From Hymenobacter polaris (lineage in GTDB: Bacteria > Bacteroidota > Bacteroidia > Cytophagales > Hymenobacteraceae), in assembly GCF_012927305.1 (NCBI RefSeq), contig NZ_JABBGH010000003.1, positions 1,054,001 to 1,118,000 on the forward strand: a DNA stretch of 64,000 nucleotides. Reading direction: 5' to 3'. Position 1 is the first letter of the stretch. The number at the start of each line of letters is the position of its first letter. Below are positions 32,902 through 42,900 of the stretch, in pieces. Below the pieces are notes generated by a model. That model saw only the letters and a program-made list of their open reading frames with translations, was not told where the DNA came from and did not search any database. A program made the position numbers and the translations under genes.

Positions 32902-33999
32902 ATGCGCCGTTTATTCGCTTTATTGCTTTGGGCTGGGCTCGCCTTCCTAGGGCCGCAACGCCTCGCGGCGCAGCCGGTGGCGCCGGTGCGCGTGCTGGTG
33001 TATCCGGGCACGGAGCTGCTGCAAGTAATTCATCTGCTCTCCGACACGGCCCAGCTGGCGCAGTCCACCTACAACGCCGAAGTGGCGCGCTACTTCGCGC
33101 CCTATAAGCGACACCCGGCCGTGCTGGCTGCTCGCCATTTATCGCGGCGCATCAGCTGCGACTTTCCGGTGCGCCTCAGCTGGGCCTTCTACGATTTTCC
33201 CAACGTGAAGCTGGCTACCATGCGGCCCGAGCATATGGATGGTTACGAAACGGTGATGCCGCTGGCCGAAGTGCAGGCCTATTTTCAACAGTGCGTTGCT
33301 TTTTACCACGATGCCCATTTCTGGGAGTTTTACCAGGCCCACGCTGCCCAGCGGGCCGGCTGGGTGCGCGCGTTCGAGCAGGGTATGAAGCAGCAGCAGC
33401 TGCTCGAAACCATCCAGCAATTTTACCGGCTGCCGCGCCAAAAGCCCGTGGCCCTGACCCTAGGGGTGCTCAATTGTAGCTCCTACGCCATGCAATCTAT
33501 GCGCGGCATCAACCCGAATCTGCCCGACCAATACACCATTATGGTGAGTTACCACCAGCTGATGCAGGGGGAGGATTCGCTCGCCAAGGCTCCGCAGTTT
33601 CAGCCCACGGCCTTCACCTCGCAGCTGGTGTGGCACGAGCTGGGCCACGTGTACCTCGCGCCCGTCTTTGCCCGTCACCAGGCCGAAGTCAACCAGCTGG
33701 CCTACCTCGCCCAGCAAGACCCTAGGGCCAAGCGCTGGTCGGAAGCGCGCGGCAGCTGGGCCAACTTCCTGAACGAGAACGTAACCCAGGCCGCCACGAG
33801 CTTGCTGCGCGTGCGCACCGGCAAGGCCACGCGCGCCGAAGCCCTAGAGCCCGACGACTTCTACATCTACTACCCCGAGCTGGCGGAAATAATTGAGCGG
33901 GAGTACTACCAAAACCAGCGCTACAAGAACTTTGACGAGTTCTTTCCGGTGCTGCTCCAGGAGTTCGGAAGAAAGCATCCTGCCGTAGCTGGTAAGTAG
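32902..33999 (+). CDS. Secreted HExxH-motif protein, DUF4932-like putative metallopeptidase
   Basis: A 365-residue protein with a signal peptide (LFALLLWAGLAFLGPQRLAAQ). The centre carries WHELGHVY near residue 244, an exact HExxH zinc-peptidase motif, and downstream acidic residues (FLNENVTQA) could supply a third ligand. DFYIYYPELAEIIEREYY near the end is also distinctive. The layout resembles Bacteroidota DUF4932 proteins, which I hold only tentatively. Substrate is unknown. It lies 51 bases downstream of the comB-like gene but has no obvious functional tie to it. Confidence 0.78.
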   Translation: MRRLFALLLWAGLAFLGPQRLAAQPVAPVRVLVYPGTELLQVIHLLSDTAQLAQSTYNAEVARYFAPYKRHPAVLAARHLSRRISCDFPVRLSWAFYDFPNVKLATMRPEHMDGYETVMPLAEVQAYFQQCVAFYHDAHFWEFYQAHAAQRAGWVRAFEQGMKQQQLLETIQQFYRLPRQKPVALTLGVLNCSSYAMQSMRGINPNLPDQYTIMVSYHQLMQGEDSLAKAPQFQPTAFTSQLVWHELGHVYLAPVFARHQAEVNQLAYLAQQDPRAKRWSEARGSWANFLNENVTQAATSLLRVRTGKATRAEALEPDDFYIYYPELAEIIEREYYQNQRYKNFDEFFPVLLQEFGRKHPAVAGK

Positions 34000-34028
34000 C
34001 TCGTGCGCTGCTTGTTACAGGGCGGCTG

Positions 34029-34988
34029 CTAAGGCTTGGCGCGCGGCGACAGCAGAAACCGCAGCGGCTCGGCCAGGCGGCGGCTCCAAGCGCGCTCCGA
34101 GTGGTCGGCGCCGGGGTACACGCGGGTTTCCCAGTTGGCGGCCGAGTAGCCGCGGCGGCGCAAAATGGCGTCGATGGCCTGCTGGTGCGGGGCGTAGAGA
34201 CTGTCAAGCGTAGTGCTGCCGTGGTCGAAGTACAAGCGGTGCCCGGTATTGGCCGGCGGCAAGTGCGCCTGCACATACTGCTGGAAGCCAGCGGCCAGCG
34301 CTGCCCGGTCGGTGCCCCAGCCGCCAATCCAGTGCGTAGAGAGGCAGGCCGCCCCGCCGAATACCTGCGGGTACTCGCACAGCGCGTACAGCGAAATCAG
34401 CCCGCCCATGCTGCTGCCCATGATGAAGGTATGGTCGCGCTCGGGCCGCGTGGCAAAGGTCTTGTCCACGAACGGCTTCAGCTCCTGGGTTAGGAAGCGG
34501 AGGTAGTTGTCAGCCAGTGGCGGGCTCTTGAACACGCCCTGCACCAGCCGGCGCCGCACGGCCGTGTCGAGGGTGGCCAGGGGCTTTTGCGGGTAGTATT
34601 CGGGATGGCGCAGGGCGCCGTTGTTCCAGATGGCCACCACGATGGTGGGCCGCACGGTCCGGCTGGCTTCCAGGCGGCCTAGGGTTTCGTCTACCTGCCA
34701 TTCCTGGTGGTTCCAGGTAGTGGTGCTGTCGAATAACGCTTGGCCGTCGTGCATATACAGCACGTCGTAGCGTCCGGCGGCCGGGTAACCGGCCGGCAGC
34801 CACACATCCACCGAGCGCGGCGCCACAAACTTCGACGGGAACGCCTCGAAGCGCCGCACGGTGCCGCTGGCCACGTGGGGTAGGGGTGGCTTAGGCACCG
34901 GCGCCTGCCCTAGGGCAAACAGGGGCGCAAAGGCGTGCAGCAGGCATAGCAATACTATTTGCAATTGGACTGCCAGGGGCTTGCGCAT
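34029..34988 (-). CDS. Secreted alpha/beta hydrolase, esterase D family
   Basis: A 319-residue protein if started at ATG 34988, which gives a normal signal peptide (RKPLAVQLQIVLLCLLHAFAPLFA); ATG 35000 and GTG 35003 are alternatives. The nucleophile elbow is GSSMGG, and the catalytic His is likely in GADHSERAW. YPAAGRYDVLYMHDGQALFD and TIVVAIWNNGALRHPEYYP match the esterase D/Fes family, which cleaves esters including acyl-sugar or siderophore esters. Converges on the HExxH gene with 29 bases between stops. Confidence 0.86.
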   Translation of the reverse strand: MRKPLAVQLQIVLLCLLHAFAPLFALGQAPVPKPPLPHVASGTVRRFEAFPSKFVAPRSVDVWLPAGYPAAGRYDVLYMHDGQALFDSTTTWNHQEWQVDETLGRLEASRTVRPTIVVAIWNNGALRHPEYYPQKPLATLDTAVRRRLVQGVFKSPPLADNYLRFLTQELKPFVDKTFATRPERDHTFIMGSSMGGLISLYALCEYPQVFGGAACLSTHWIGGWGTDRAALAAGFQQYVQAHLPPANTGHRLYFDHGSTTLDSLYAPHQQAIDAILRRRGYSAANWETRVYPGADHSERAWSRRLAEPLRFLLSPRAKP

Positions 34989-35024
34989 GACGTACTGCAT
35001 CACTGCTTGAAAGTAAGCCTGAAC

Positions 35025-36389
35025 TCACTCAAACTCCTTCACTGCCTCGCCCAGGTCGTACACGGGCACACCGGGCAGCGCATGCTGAATAATGCTGGCG
35101 CCCGCCGCCGAGCGGTAGCCGCCCGCGCAGTGCACCAGCACCGGCTTATCGGCCGGCACTTCGCTCACGCGCTCGCGCAGCTCGGGCAGCGGAATGAGCA
35201 AGGCATTGGCAAATAGTGGTTGGGCGGCTTCGGTCGGGTTGCGGATGTCCACGATGGTGAACTGCTCGGGGTGCTGGCGCACTGCCTCCACGTCTACCGA
35301 AGGGCTGGTAGCCGGCTGGGCAGCGGGGGCCAGCAGGGCGCCTTTGATGTGGGCCTCGTAGCCAATTTTGGCCGCCTTGCGGATAACCGCGTCGAGCTGA
35401 ATCTGAGTGTCGGCCAGCAGATAAAAATCTTCGTCGGGCGCCACGACCGAGCCCAGCCAGGTTTCAAACTTGGCGCCGTCCATGAGGTTGAGGGCACCCG
35501 GCAGGTGGCCGGCCCGGAACTGGGCCGCCGGGCGGGTATCGAGCAGCAGCACACCGGCTGCGGGCTCGGCCTGGCCGCTCATGAGGCGCGGCACGGCACG
35601 CACGCTGTCCTCAAAGTTGGTGGCCCCCAGCTTGTTAAGCTGCACGTCGTAGCCGAAGTACTTGGGCATGAAGGGCTGGTCGCTCAGCAGCTGGCGCACA
35701 AACTCGGCCTCGGCCATGGGCTGCAGGGCGTAGTTGGTGGCCAGCTCTTTGCCAATGGTGCTGTCGAGGTCGGGGCTGGTGGTTTTGCCGCAGAGTGAGC
35801 CGGGGCCGTGGGCCGGGTACACCCGCGTAGTGGGGGGCAGCGGCATCAGCTTCTGGCGCAGGCTGTGGTAGAGCTGGGCGGCTAGGGCTTCGCGCTGGTG
35901 ACCACCCACGGCGGCGTCCTCGCGCAAGTCGGGCCGGCCCACGTCGCCCACAAACAGCGTGTCGCCCGTAAAGACGGCGCGGGTTTGGGCCAGGTCGTCG
36001 ATGAGCACGATGCTGATGCTATCGGGCGAGTGGCCAGGGGTATTGAGGGCGTGCAGCTCGACGGTGCCGAGCTTGATGCGGTCGCCATCGTCGAAGTTCT
36101 TGTGGGGGTAGCGCGCGCCCGTCAGCTTGCTGCAATAGAGGGTGGCGTCGGTTTCCTGCGCGATTTCGAGGTGGCTGCTCACGAAATCGGCGTGTGGGTG
36201 GGTTTCTATCACCGCGACTATCTCGGCGTCGTGCTCGTCGGCAAAGTCGTAGTAGGGCTGGGGGTCGCGCCCCGGGTCGATAAGGGCTACCTGGCGGCCG
36301 GCGCGCACGGCGTAGGACGCCTGGGCCAGGCCCTTATCATAAAACTGCTGAATTTGCACCGCGGGGGTGCTACTACTCGGTAGGGGCAT
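35025..36389 (-). CDS. MBL-fold persulfide dioxygenase-like protein with two rhodanese domains
   Basis: A 454-residue cytoplasmic protein. Residues 1-240 are a metallo-beta-lactamase domain of the ETHE1 type: THPHADFVSSH near 63-73 gives the iron ligands, and FTGDTLFVGDVGRPDLRED is the second motif. Two rhodanese domains follow. The first (LLLDTRPAAQFRAGHLPGAL) has no active-site Cys where expected. The last has the loop HCAGGYRSAAG with the sulfur-carrying Cys. Such fusions oxidise glutathione or protein persulfides to sulfite and move sulfane sulfur, aiding sulfide detoxification. The gene stands alone. Confidence 0.88.
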   Translation of the reverse strand: MPLPSSSTPAVQIQQFYDKGLAQASYAVRAGRQVALIDPGRDPQPYYDFADEHDAEIVAVIETHPHADFVSSHLEIAQETDATLYCSKLTGARYPHKNFDDGDRIKLGTVELHALNTPGHSPDSISIVLIDDLAQTRAVFTGDTLFVGDVGRPDLREDAAVGGHQREALAAQLYHSLRQKLMPLPPTTRVYPAHGPGSLCGKTTSPDLDSTIGKELATNYALQPMAEAEFVRQLLSDQPFMPKYFGYDVQLNKLGATNFEDSVRAVPRLMSGQAEPAAGVLLLDTRPAAQFRAGHLPGALNLMDGAKFETWLGSVVAPDEDFYLLADTQIQLDAVIRKAAKIGYEAHIKGALLAPAAQPATSPSVDVEAVRQHPEQFTIVDIRNPTEAAQPLFANALLIPLPELRERVSEVPADKPVLVHCAGGYRSAAGASIIQHALPGVPVYDLGEAVKEFE

Positions 36390-36534
36390 TGGGGAGCGCG
36401 GCTAACTGCTTGATTCGCTGGCTGCCGCAGGAAGTGGTAAACCCCAAAGTTACGAATTAGCGCCGAATGAATACCGGGAAAATCTGGGGGCGAGGTGCCC
36501 AGGTGCGCTGCTGGTAAAGGGCGGCCCGGTTTCG

Positions 36535-36999
36535 CTAATTACCCAGGGGCCCGCCGGGAGTCGGGGCGCCTGCCCGCGCCCGGCGGCCCTGGCGCTGCGC
36601 CAGCAGCTGCTGGTAGCGCCCGTACTGGTCGGGGGTAAGCACGGCGCGAAGCTGCTCATCAGTTTGGGCGCGAGTGGCTTTCCGCGCCCGGCCCGTGCCC
36701 CGGCGCAGCCCCGTGGCCTGCGCCTGCTGGCGGGTAGCGGCCAGGTTCTGGTACGCGCCCAGCAAAATCTGGCGCACCTGGCCTTGCTGGGCGGCCGAGA
36801 GGCCTAGGGCCCGCGCCAGGTGCTGGCTCTGGCGGTCGGCCTGCTGGTCGGGGGGCAGGGGCGCACGGCGCGCGGCCGTTGGCGCCGGCGCGGGCTGGTT
36901 GATAAGCGGCACGCCCGAGGCGTCGGTAGCCGGAGTTGTTTGGGCGCGGGCCGCCAGCGCCGAGGCAGCCACCAGGGCCAGTAGCAGCAGGTTCTTCAT
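36535..36999 (-). CDS. Small periplasmic Spy/LTXXQ-like protein
   Basis: A 154-residue exported protein with signal KNLLLLALVAASALAARAQ. The mature part has a Pro/Ala linker, then a helical region (LARALGLSAAQQGQVRQIL) and a final LTPDQYGRYQQLLAQR. This is the LT-x-x-Q pattern of the Spy/CpxP group and of similar Bacteroidota DUF proteins. It is basic and Arg/Gln-rich at the C-terminus. It is a paralogue of the next gene upstream (37169-37558), and the two may be co-transcribed. A chaperone or stress role is inferred from the family only. Confidence 0.72.
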   Translation of the reverse strand: MKNLLLLALVAASALAARAQTTPATDASGVPLINQPAPAPTAARRAPLPPDQQADRQSQHLARALGLSAAQQGQVRQILLGAYQNLAATRQQAQATGLRRGTGRARKATRAQTDEQLRAVLTPDQYGRYQQLLAQRQGRRARAGAPTPGGPLGN

Positions 37000-37168
37000 A
37001 GCTTCAGAAAGTCGATTTGCAGCAGCTAGGACGCCCCGCAGGCCCTAGGGTTTAAGGCGGCCGCTAAAGCGGGTTTCCACAGGCCCAGCCCGCTGCCCCA
37101 GGCCCGCGCCCTGCCGCTCGCCAGCGAGCAGCAAGGTGCCCGGCGGCGCGGGGGCAACTACCTAGTTG

Positions 37169-37558
37169 CTAGTCCGTCTGCGAGGTCATGCGCAGTTGGC
37201 CGATGCGCTGCGCCTTGTACTGCTGGTAGCGCACGTACTGGGCCGGCGTCAACACCTCGCGGATAAGCTCTTCCGATTTGGCGCGGTCGTAGGCCATGGC
37301 GGTGCGCAGGGCGGCGGGGTTGGCGGCGTTGGCGGTGCGGTCGGCATCCATGTGCTGGCGCGTGAGCAGCAGCACGTTGCGCAGGCGGCCCTGCTGGTCG
37401 GGCGAGAGGCTTAGCTCGTGCGCTAACTGCTTGGCCTGGCGCTCGACGGCGGCGCGGGCGGTAGGGGTAGCGGCGGGCAGGCTGGTTTGGGCCTGTGCGC
37501 CGGCAACCAGTAGCCAGGTAGCGGCCAGGGCCAGGAGGATTTTCACGGAATGACGCAT
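37169..37558 (-). CDS. Small periplasmic Spy/LTXXQ-like protein, paralogue
   Basis: A 129-residue exported protein with signal RHSVKILLALAATWLLVAGAQAQ. The helical body has LAHELSLSPDQQGRLRNVLL and LTPAQYVRYQQYKAQR, matching the 36535-36999 protein position for position in two blocks. The N-terminal linker is shorter. It diverges from the amino-acid permease gene across about 230 bases. Another open frame over the same DNA has no signal peptide and is a shadow. Confidence 0.72.
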   Translation of the reverse strand: MRHSVKILLALAATWLLVAGAQAQTSLPAATPTARAAVERQAKQLAHELSLSPDQQGRLRNVLLLTRQHMDADRTANAANPAALRTAMAYDRAKSEELIREVLTPAQYVRYQQYKAQRIGQLRMTSQTD

Positions 37559-37791
37559 AAAGCACTAGCGATAGAACGTACTTGGTTAGGAGAATAAAGC
37601 GATTAAAAGTACTATAACCTGGGCCGTTGCCCGGCCAGGTGGCCTAGGGCCACCACCCCCCTAAAACGCGGGAGTCACAAAGTTTCGCGTATTTTCGGCC
37701 CGGCTGGTACCCTTCGCTGGTAAAAATTCATTGCCGGCTGCCCCTGTCTTTCGACTTTTCTCTACCCACTGGTTCATTCTCTTCTCTTTGC

Positions 37792-39345
37792 ATGGCAAGT
37801 ATTTTCGCTAAAAAACCACTCGCGCAGCTGCTAGGCGAGGCCAACTCGGGGCACGGCGGGCTGCAACGCACGCTAGGCGCCGCCAACCTCGTGGCCCTGG
37901 GCGTAGGGGCCATTATTGGCGCCGGCCTGTTTGTGCGCACCGCCGCCGCCGCCGCCCAAGCCGCCGGGCCGGGCGTCACGCTGGCCTTCATCGTGGCGGC
38001 CATCGGTTGCGCGTTCGCCGGGCTGTGCTACGCCGAGTTCGCGGCCATGATTCCCATCGCCGGCTCGGCCTACACCTACGCCTACACTACCATGGGCGAG
38101 TTCGTGGCCTGGATTATCGGCTGGGCCCTCATCATGGAATACGCCCTAGGGGCCGCCACCGTCAGCATTGCCTGGAGCGAATACCTCAATAAGCTGCTCA
38201 ATATATTCGGCACCGAGATACCATTCAACTACTGCCACGCGCCCGCCGAGGGCGGCTACCTCAACCTGCCGGCCCTGCTGGTTATCGTGGCCCTGAGCTT
38301 GCTGCTCATCAAGGGGACGCAGGAGTCGGCTACGTTCAACGCGTTTATCGTGGTGCTGAAAGTGGCTATCGTACTGGTGTTCATCGGGGTGGGCTACCAG
38401 TTCATCAACCCCGCCAACCATACGCCCTACCTCATTCCGGCCAACCAGCCCGATGTGCTCGACAAGACGGGCAAGGTGCTGATTTCGTACCACGGCTTCT
38501 TTAAGCACGGCATCGGCGGCATCGTGGGCGGCGCGGCCATCGTGTTCTTCGCCTTCATCGGCTTCGACGCCGTGAGCACCGCCGCCCAGGAGGCTAAAAA
38601 CCCCAAGCGCGACATGCCCATCGGCATCCTCGGGTCGCTGGTGGTGTGCACCATCCTCTACATCCTGTTCGGGCACGTGCTGACGGGCGTGGCCAACTGG
38701 ACCGAGTTTGCCGACCCCACTAAGGGCCGCGAAGCCAGCGTAACCTACGCCATCGCCCAGCACATGCCCGGCTACGGCTGGCTGGCCAACGCCGTGACGC
38801 TGGCCATCCTGGCCGGTTTCTCATCGGTTATTCTGGTGATGCTCATGGGCCAGAGCCGCGTGTTTTTCTCGATGGCCAACGACGGGCTGATGCCCAAGGC
38901 CTTCGCCGAGCTGCACCCCAAGTTCCACACGCCCTACAAGTCGAACCTGATTCTACTGGTGTTCGTGGGCGCCTTCGCGGCCTTCGTGCCGGGCTCGCTG
39001 GCCGGCGACCTCACCTCGTTTGGCACCTTGCTGGCCTTTGTGCTGGTGAGCGCCGGCATCTGGATTATGCGCAAGTCGGACCCCGACCAGCCCCGGCCGT
39101 TCCGTGCGCCGCTCTCGTCGGCCAGCTTCCCGCTGGTGCCCATCCTGGGCATGGTTATCTGCGGCGGCATGATTGTGGCGCTCGACAACTTCACGCTCGA
39201 AGTAGCTATGGGCTGGATGGCCCTAGGCTTCCTGGTGTACTTCCTCTACGGCCAGAAAAACTCTAAGCTCCAGCAGGGTATCGTGGTCATTCCTACCGAA
39301 GTGGAGAAGGAAGCCTTCATCAAGCCCGACAAGCACAACGCCTAA
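37792..39345 (+). CDS. APC-family amino acid permease (cationic amino acid transporter type)
   Basis: A 517-residue membrane protein with about 12 to 14 hydrophobic segments. LVALGVGAIIGAGLFVRTA is the first transmembrane helix with the GAIIGxG substrate-binding break. AFAGLCYAEFAAMIPIAGSAYTYAYTTMGE and FFAFIGFDAVSTAAQEAKNPKRDMPIGI are CAT-subfamily signatures. It should import an amino acid with protons or by exchange; the substrate cannot be read from sequence. The gene is monocistronic and its stop codon is contained in the left end of a nested inverted repeat. Confidence 0.92.
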   Translation: MASIFAKKPLAQLLGEANSGHGGLQRTLGAANLVALGVGAIIGAGLFVRTAAAAAQAAGPGVTLAFIVAAIGCAFAGLCYAEFAAMIPIAGSAYTYAYTTMGEFVAWIIGWALIMEYALGAATVSIAWSEYLNKLLNIFGTEIPFNYCHAPAEGGYLNLPALLVIVALSLLLIKGTQESATFNAFIVVLKVAIVLVFIGVGYQFINPANHTPYLIPANQPDVLDKTGKVLISYHGFFKHGIGGIVGGAAIVFFAFIGFDAVSTAAQEAKNPKRDMPIGILGSLVVCTILYILFGHVLTGVANWTEFADPTKGREASVTYAIAQHMPGYGWLANAVTLAILAGFSSVILVMLMGQSRVFFSMANDGLMPKAFAELHPKFHTPYKSNLILLVFVGAFAAFVPGSLAGDLTSFGTLLAFVLVSAGIWIMRKSDPDQPRPFRAPLSSASFPLVPILGMVICGGMIVALDNFTLEVAMGWMALGFLVYFLYGQKNSKLQQGIVVIPTEVEKEAFIKPDKHNA

Positions 39346-39589
39346 GACCGCAGATTAAACGGATTTAACTGATTTCGCGGATACGCTGCTTCGCAGCTGA
39401 CTACGCGAGACTGAAAATGCGGCCCTGGTCATCGACAGATGATGGGGGCCGCATTTTCAGTTTCTGGCTTCTCATTATTTCGCAAATTCTCAGCCTTTGC
39501 GCGCTTACTAATCACACACTGCGCGTAGTCAGCTTGCCGCAGGCAAGCGTATCTGCGAAATCAGTTAAATCCGTTTAATCTGCGGTCTT
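39344..39589. repeat. Large nested inverted repeat
   Basis: The outer arms are a perfect 35-bp palindrome (39344-39378 with 39555-39589), extended by GATACGC/GCGTATC. A middle pair is AGCTGACTACGCG with CGCGTAGTCAGCT (39395-39407, 39522-39534). An inner hairpin has perfect 16-bp arms (39410-39425, 39446-39461). The left arm begins in the permease stop codon, and the right arm encodes the last codons (Lys-Thr-Ala-Asp-stop) of the convergent DUF2945 gene. It likely serves as a two-way terminator and looks like a mobile palindromic element. Confidence 0.8.
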
Positions 39590-39784
39590 CACTTCGCTTT
39601 GCAGCTTGAGCACCTTGTCGCCGTTGTCTTGCACGATGACCAAGGCGGGGTCGTCGGCGGTGCCGTTGCGGGTGATGTCGCTGCCTTTGAGCTTGCGGGT
39701 GATGGATTCCTTGTGGATACTTTCAATTTTGCCGGTGGCCGTGCCGGTGCCGTATTTCCAGCTGACTTTGGTGCCTTTGCGCAT
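39575..39784 (-). CDS. DUF2945 (HVA1/TUDOR-like) small protein
   Basis: A 69-residue protein. KGTKVSWKYGTGTATGKIESIH at the start, cut short here, and the later PALVIVQDNGDKVLKLQSEV fit the DUF2945 or hypervirulence-associated protein family, which folds like a small SH3/TUDOR barrel. Length is typical. Function in bacteria is not established. Its final four codons and stop come from the right arm of the adjacent inverted repeat, so its C-terminus may have been set by insertion of that element. Confidence 0.82.
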   Translation of the reverse strand: MRKGTKVSWKYGTGTATGKIESIHKESITRKLKGSDITRNGTADDPALVIVQDNGDKVLKLQSEVKTAD

Positions 39785-39923
39785 AAGGGTGGGGCTAGGG
39801 TTTTTTTTTGAGATTTACGCGGGGGCGCGGCCGGAGTTGTGCGCAACCTTGGCCCTAGGCGCGCTACTTTAGCGCCGGGCGGCGGGCTCCTTATTCTTCA
39901 ATTCATTCTTTATCGAATACACA

Positions 39924-42900
39924 TTGACTCTTACTCGGAAAACCTTCCCGCGCCTGGGGCTGGCCCTGCTGGGCCTAGGCGCCGCGGCGCCGGCGCTGGC
40001 GCAGCCCGGCACCTACCCGCGCAATGGCGTCTACGACCAGCGGCCGGGCCTCTACGCCTTCACCCACGCCACCATTCAGGCCGATTACCAAAACCGGCTT
40101 ACCGACGCTACGCTCGTCATTCGGGATGGGCGCGTGGTGGCCCTAGGGCCCACGGCTACCGTGAAGGTGCCGGCCGGCGCGGTGGTGCAGGACCTGAGCG
40201 GCAAGTACATCTACCCCGGCCTGGTGGATATTTTCAGCAGCTACGGCGTGCCCGAGGCGAAGGCGCCCGAGCGCCAGGGCCGGCGCGGCGCGGGCCCGCA
40301 GTTCGACTCGCAGAAGCCGGGGGCCTTTGACTGGAACCAGGCCATTCACCCCGAGGTAAACGCGGCCGAGGTGTTTAAAGTGAATGCCGAGCAGGCCGGC
40401 GCCTACCGCAAGCTGGGCTTCGGGGCGGTGCTCACGCAGCAGCCCGACGGCCTTATGCGCGGCACGGCGGCCCTGGTCAGCCTCAACTCCGACCGCAAGG
40501 AAAACGAGGTGCTGTTGCTCGACCGCGCCGCCAGTGGCCTCTCGTTCGATAAGGGCAGCAGCACCCAGGACTACCCCAGCTCCTTGATGGGCAGCATCGC
40601 GCTGCTGCGCCAGAGCTATATCGACGCCGCCTGGAACCAGCGCAACCCCAAGCGCGAGCAGAACCTGTCGCTGCTGGCCCTGACGCAGCAGAAAAGCCTG
40701 CCCGCCCTCTTTGAGGTGCGCGACAAGAACTCGGCCCTGCGCGCCGACAGGGTGGGGGATGAGGCTGGCGTGCAGTACATTATCAAGGGCCGCGGCGACG
40801 AGTACCAGCGCCTGCCCGAGCTGAAAACCACCGGCGCCACCTTCGTGCTGCCCGTCAACTTCCCCGAAGCCTATCAGGTCGAGGACGTGTACGACGCCCA
40901 GCGCATTGCCCTGGAGGATATGCAGCACTGGGAGCAGGCGCCCGCCAATGCCGCCCGCCTCAAGCAAGCCGGCGTGGCCTTCTGCCTCACCAGCGCCGAC
41001 CTCAAGGACAAAACCAAGTTCTGGCCCAACCTGCGCAAAGCCGCCCGCTACGGCCTCACCGAGCAGGACATCGTGCAGGCCCTCACCGCTACCCCCGCCC
41101 GCCTGCTGCGTGCCGAGGGCGAGGTGGGCAGCCTGCAACCGGGCCGGCAAGCCAACTTCCTGGTTTGCTCGCGGCCCCTGCTGGATGAGGCTAACGTGCT
41201 GCTCGATAACTGGGTGCAGGGCGAGCGCTACCAGCTCAGCACCCTGCCCACCGACTACCGCGGGGTGTACGCCTTCCGCCTAGGGCAGCAGCCCGAGCAA
41301 AAGCTGCTCATTCAGGGCAGCAAGCCCGAGGCGCCCGAACTGCGCGTGGTGCCCACGGCCGGCGACACGGTGAAGGGCACCCTGGCCGTGAGCACCGAGC
41401 TGGCTACCATCGTCTTCAACCCCAAGGATAAGGTGAAAGGCAAGGCCGCCAAGCAGCCCGCCAACAGCCAGCCGGCCGCGGGCGACCCCGGCGCCATCCG
41501 CCTCAGCGGCTACTACGCGGCTGAAAACAAGACCTTTAGTGGCGACGGGCAGTTGGCCGACGGCACGCCCGTGACCTGGAGCGCCCGCCGCCTCGACGAG
41601 GCCAGCCGCCAGGCCCGGCGCGACTCGGCCAAGACGCTGCCGCCGCTGGTGCTGGCGCCCGTCACGTACCCGATGGGGGCGTATGGGCTAAGCGCCGCGC
41701 CCGTGCTGGAAACTGTGCTCATCAAGAACGCGACGGTGTGGACCAGCGAAAAAGCCGGCAAGCTGGAGAATACCGACGTGCTGCTGAGCGGCGGTAAGAT
41801 TCAGAAAATCGGTAAGAACCTGGCCGCCCCGGCCGGTGCCCGCACCCTCGACGGCACCGGCAAGCACCTCACGCCGGGCATCATCGACGAGCACTCGCAC
41901 CTGGCCATTGCCGAGGGCGTGAACGAAGGTACCCAGGCCGTGACGAGCGAGGTGCGCATCGGCGACGTGATTGACCCCGAAGACATTGGCGTGTACCGCG
42001 ACCTGGCGGGCGGCGTGGTGGCGGCCCAGCTGCTGCACGGCTCGGCCAACCCCATCGGCGGGCAGTCGGCGCTGGTGAAGATGCGCTGGGGCGCCACCGG
42101 CCAGCAAATGAAAATCGCCGACGCGCCCGGCTTCATCAAGTTTGCCCTAGGGGAGAACGTGAAGCAAAGCAATTGGGGCGAGCTGAATATCAGCCGCTTC
42201 CCGCAAACGCGCATGGGCACCGAGCAGGTGTTCGTGGATGCGTTTACCAGGGCCAAGCAGTATGAGAAGGACTGGCAGAGCTACAACAAGCTCAGCAAGA
42301 GCCAGCAGGCTAAAGCCGCCGAAACCCCGCGCCGCGACCTGGAGCTGGAGGCGCTGGTAGAAATACTGCACGACACGCGCCACATCACCTGCCACAGCTA
42401 CGTGCAAAGCGAGATTAACATGCTGATGGGCGTGGCCGACCGCATGAACTTCAAAGTCAACACGTTCACCCACATTCTGGAAGGCTACAAGGTGGCCGAC
42501 AAGATGAAGGCGCACGGCGTGAACGCCAGCACGTTCTCGGACTGGTGGGCCTACAAGAACGAGGTGCGCGACGCCATCCCGTTCAACGCCGCCATTATGC
42601 ACCGCGTGGGGCTGAACGTAGCCATCAACTCGGACGATGCCGAGATGAGCCGCCGCCTCAACCAGGAAGCGGCCAAGAGCGTGAAGTATGGCGGCGTGCC
42701 CGAAACCGAGGCGCTGGAGTTCGTCACCATCAACCCGGCCCGCATGCTGCACTTGGATAGCCACATGGGCAGCATTGCCGTGGGCAAGGACGCCGACGTG
42801 GTGCTGTGGAACGATAACCCGCTGAGCATCTACGCCAAAGCCGAAAATACCTTCGTGGATGGCCGCGAGTATTTCAGCCTGAAGAAGGACCAGGAGTTGC

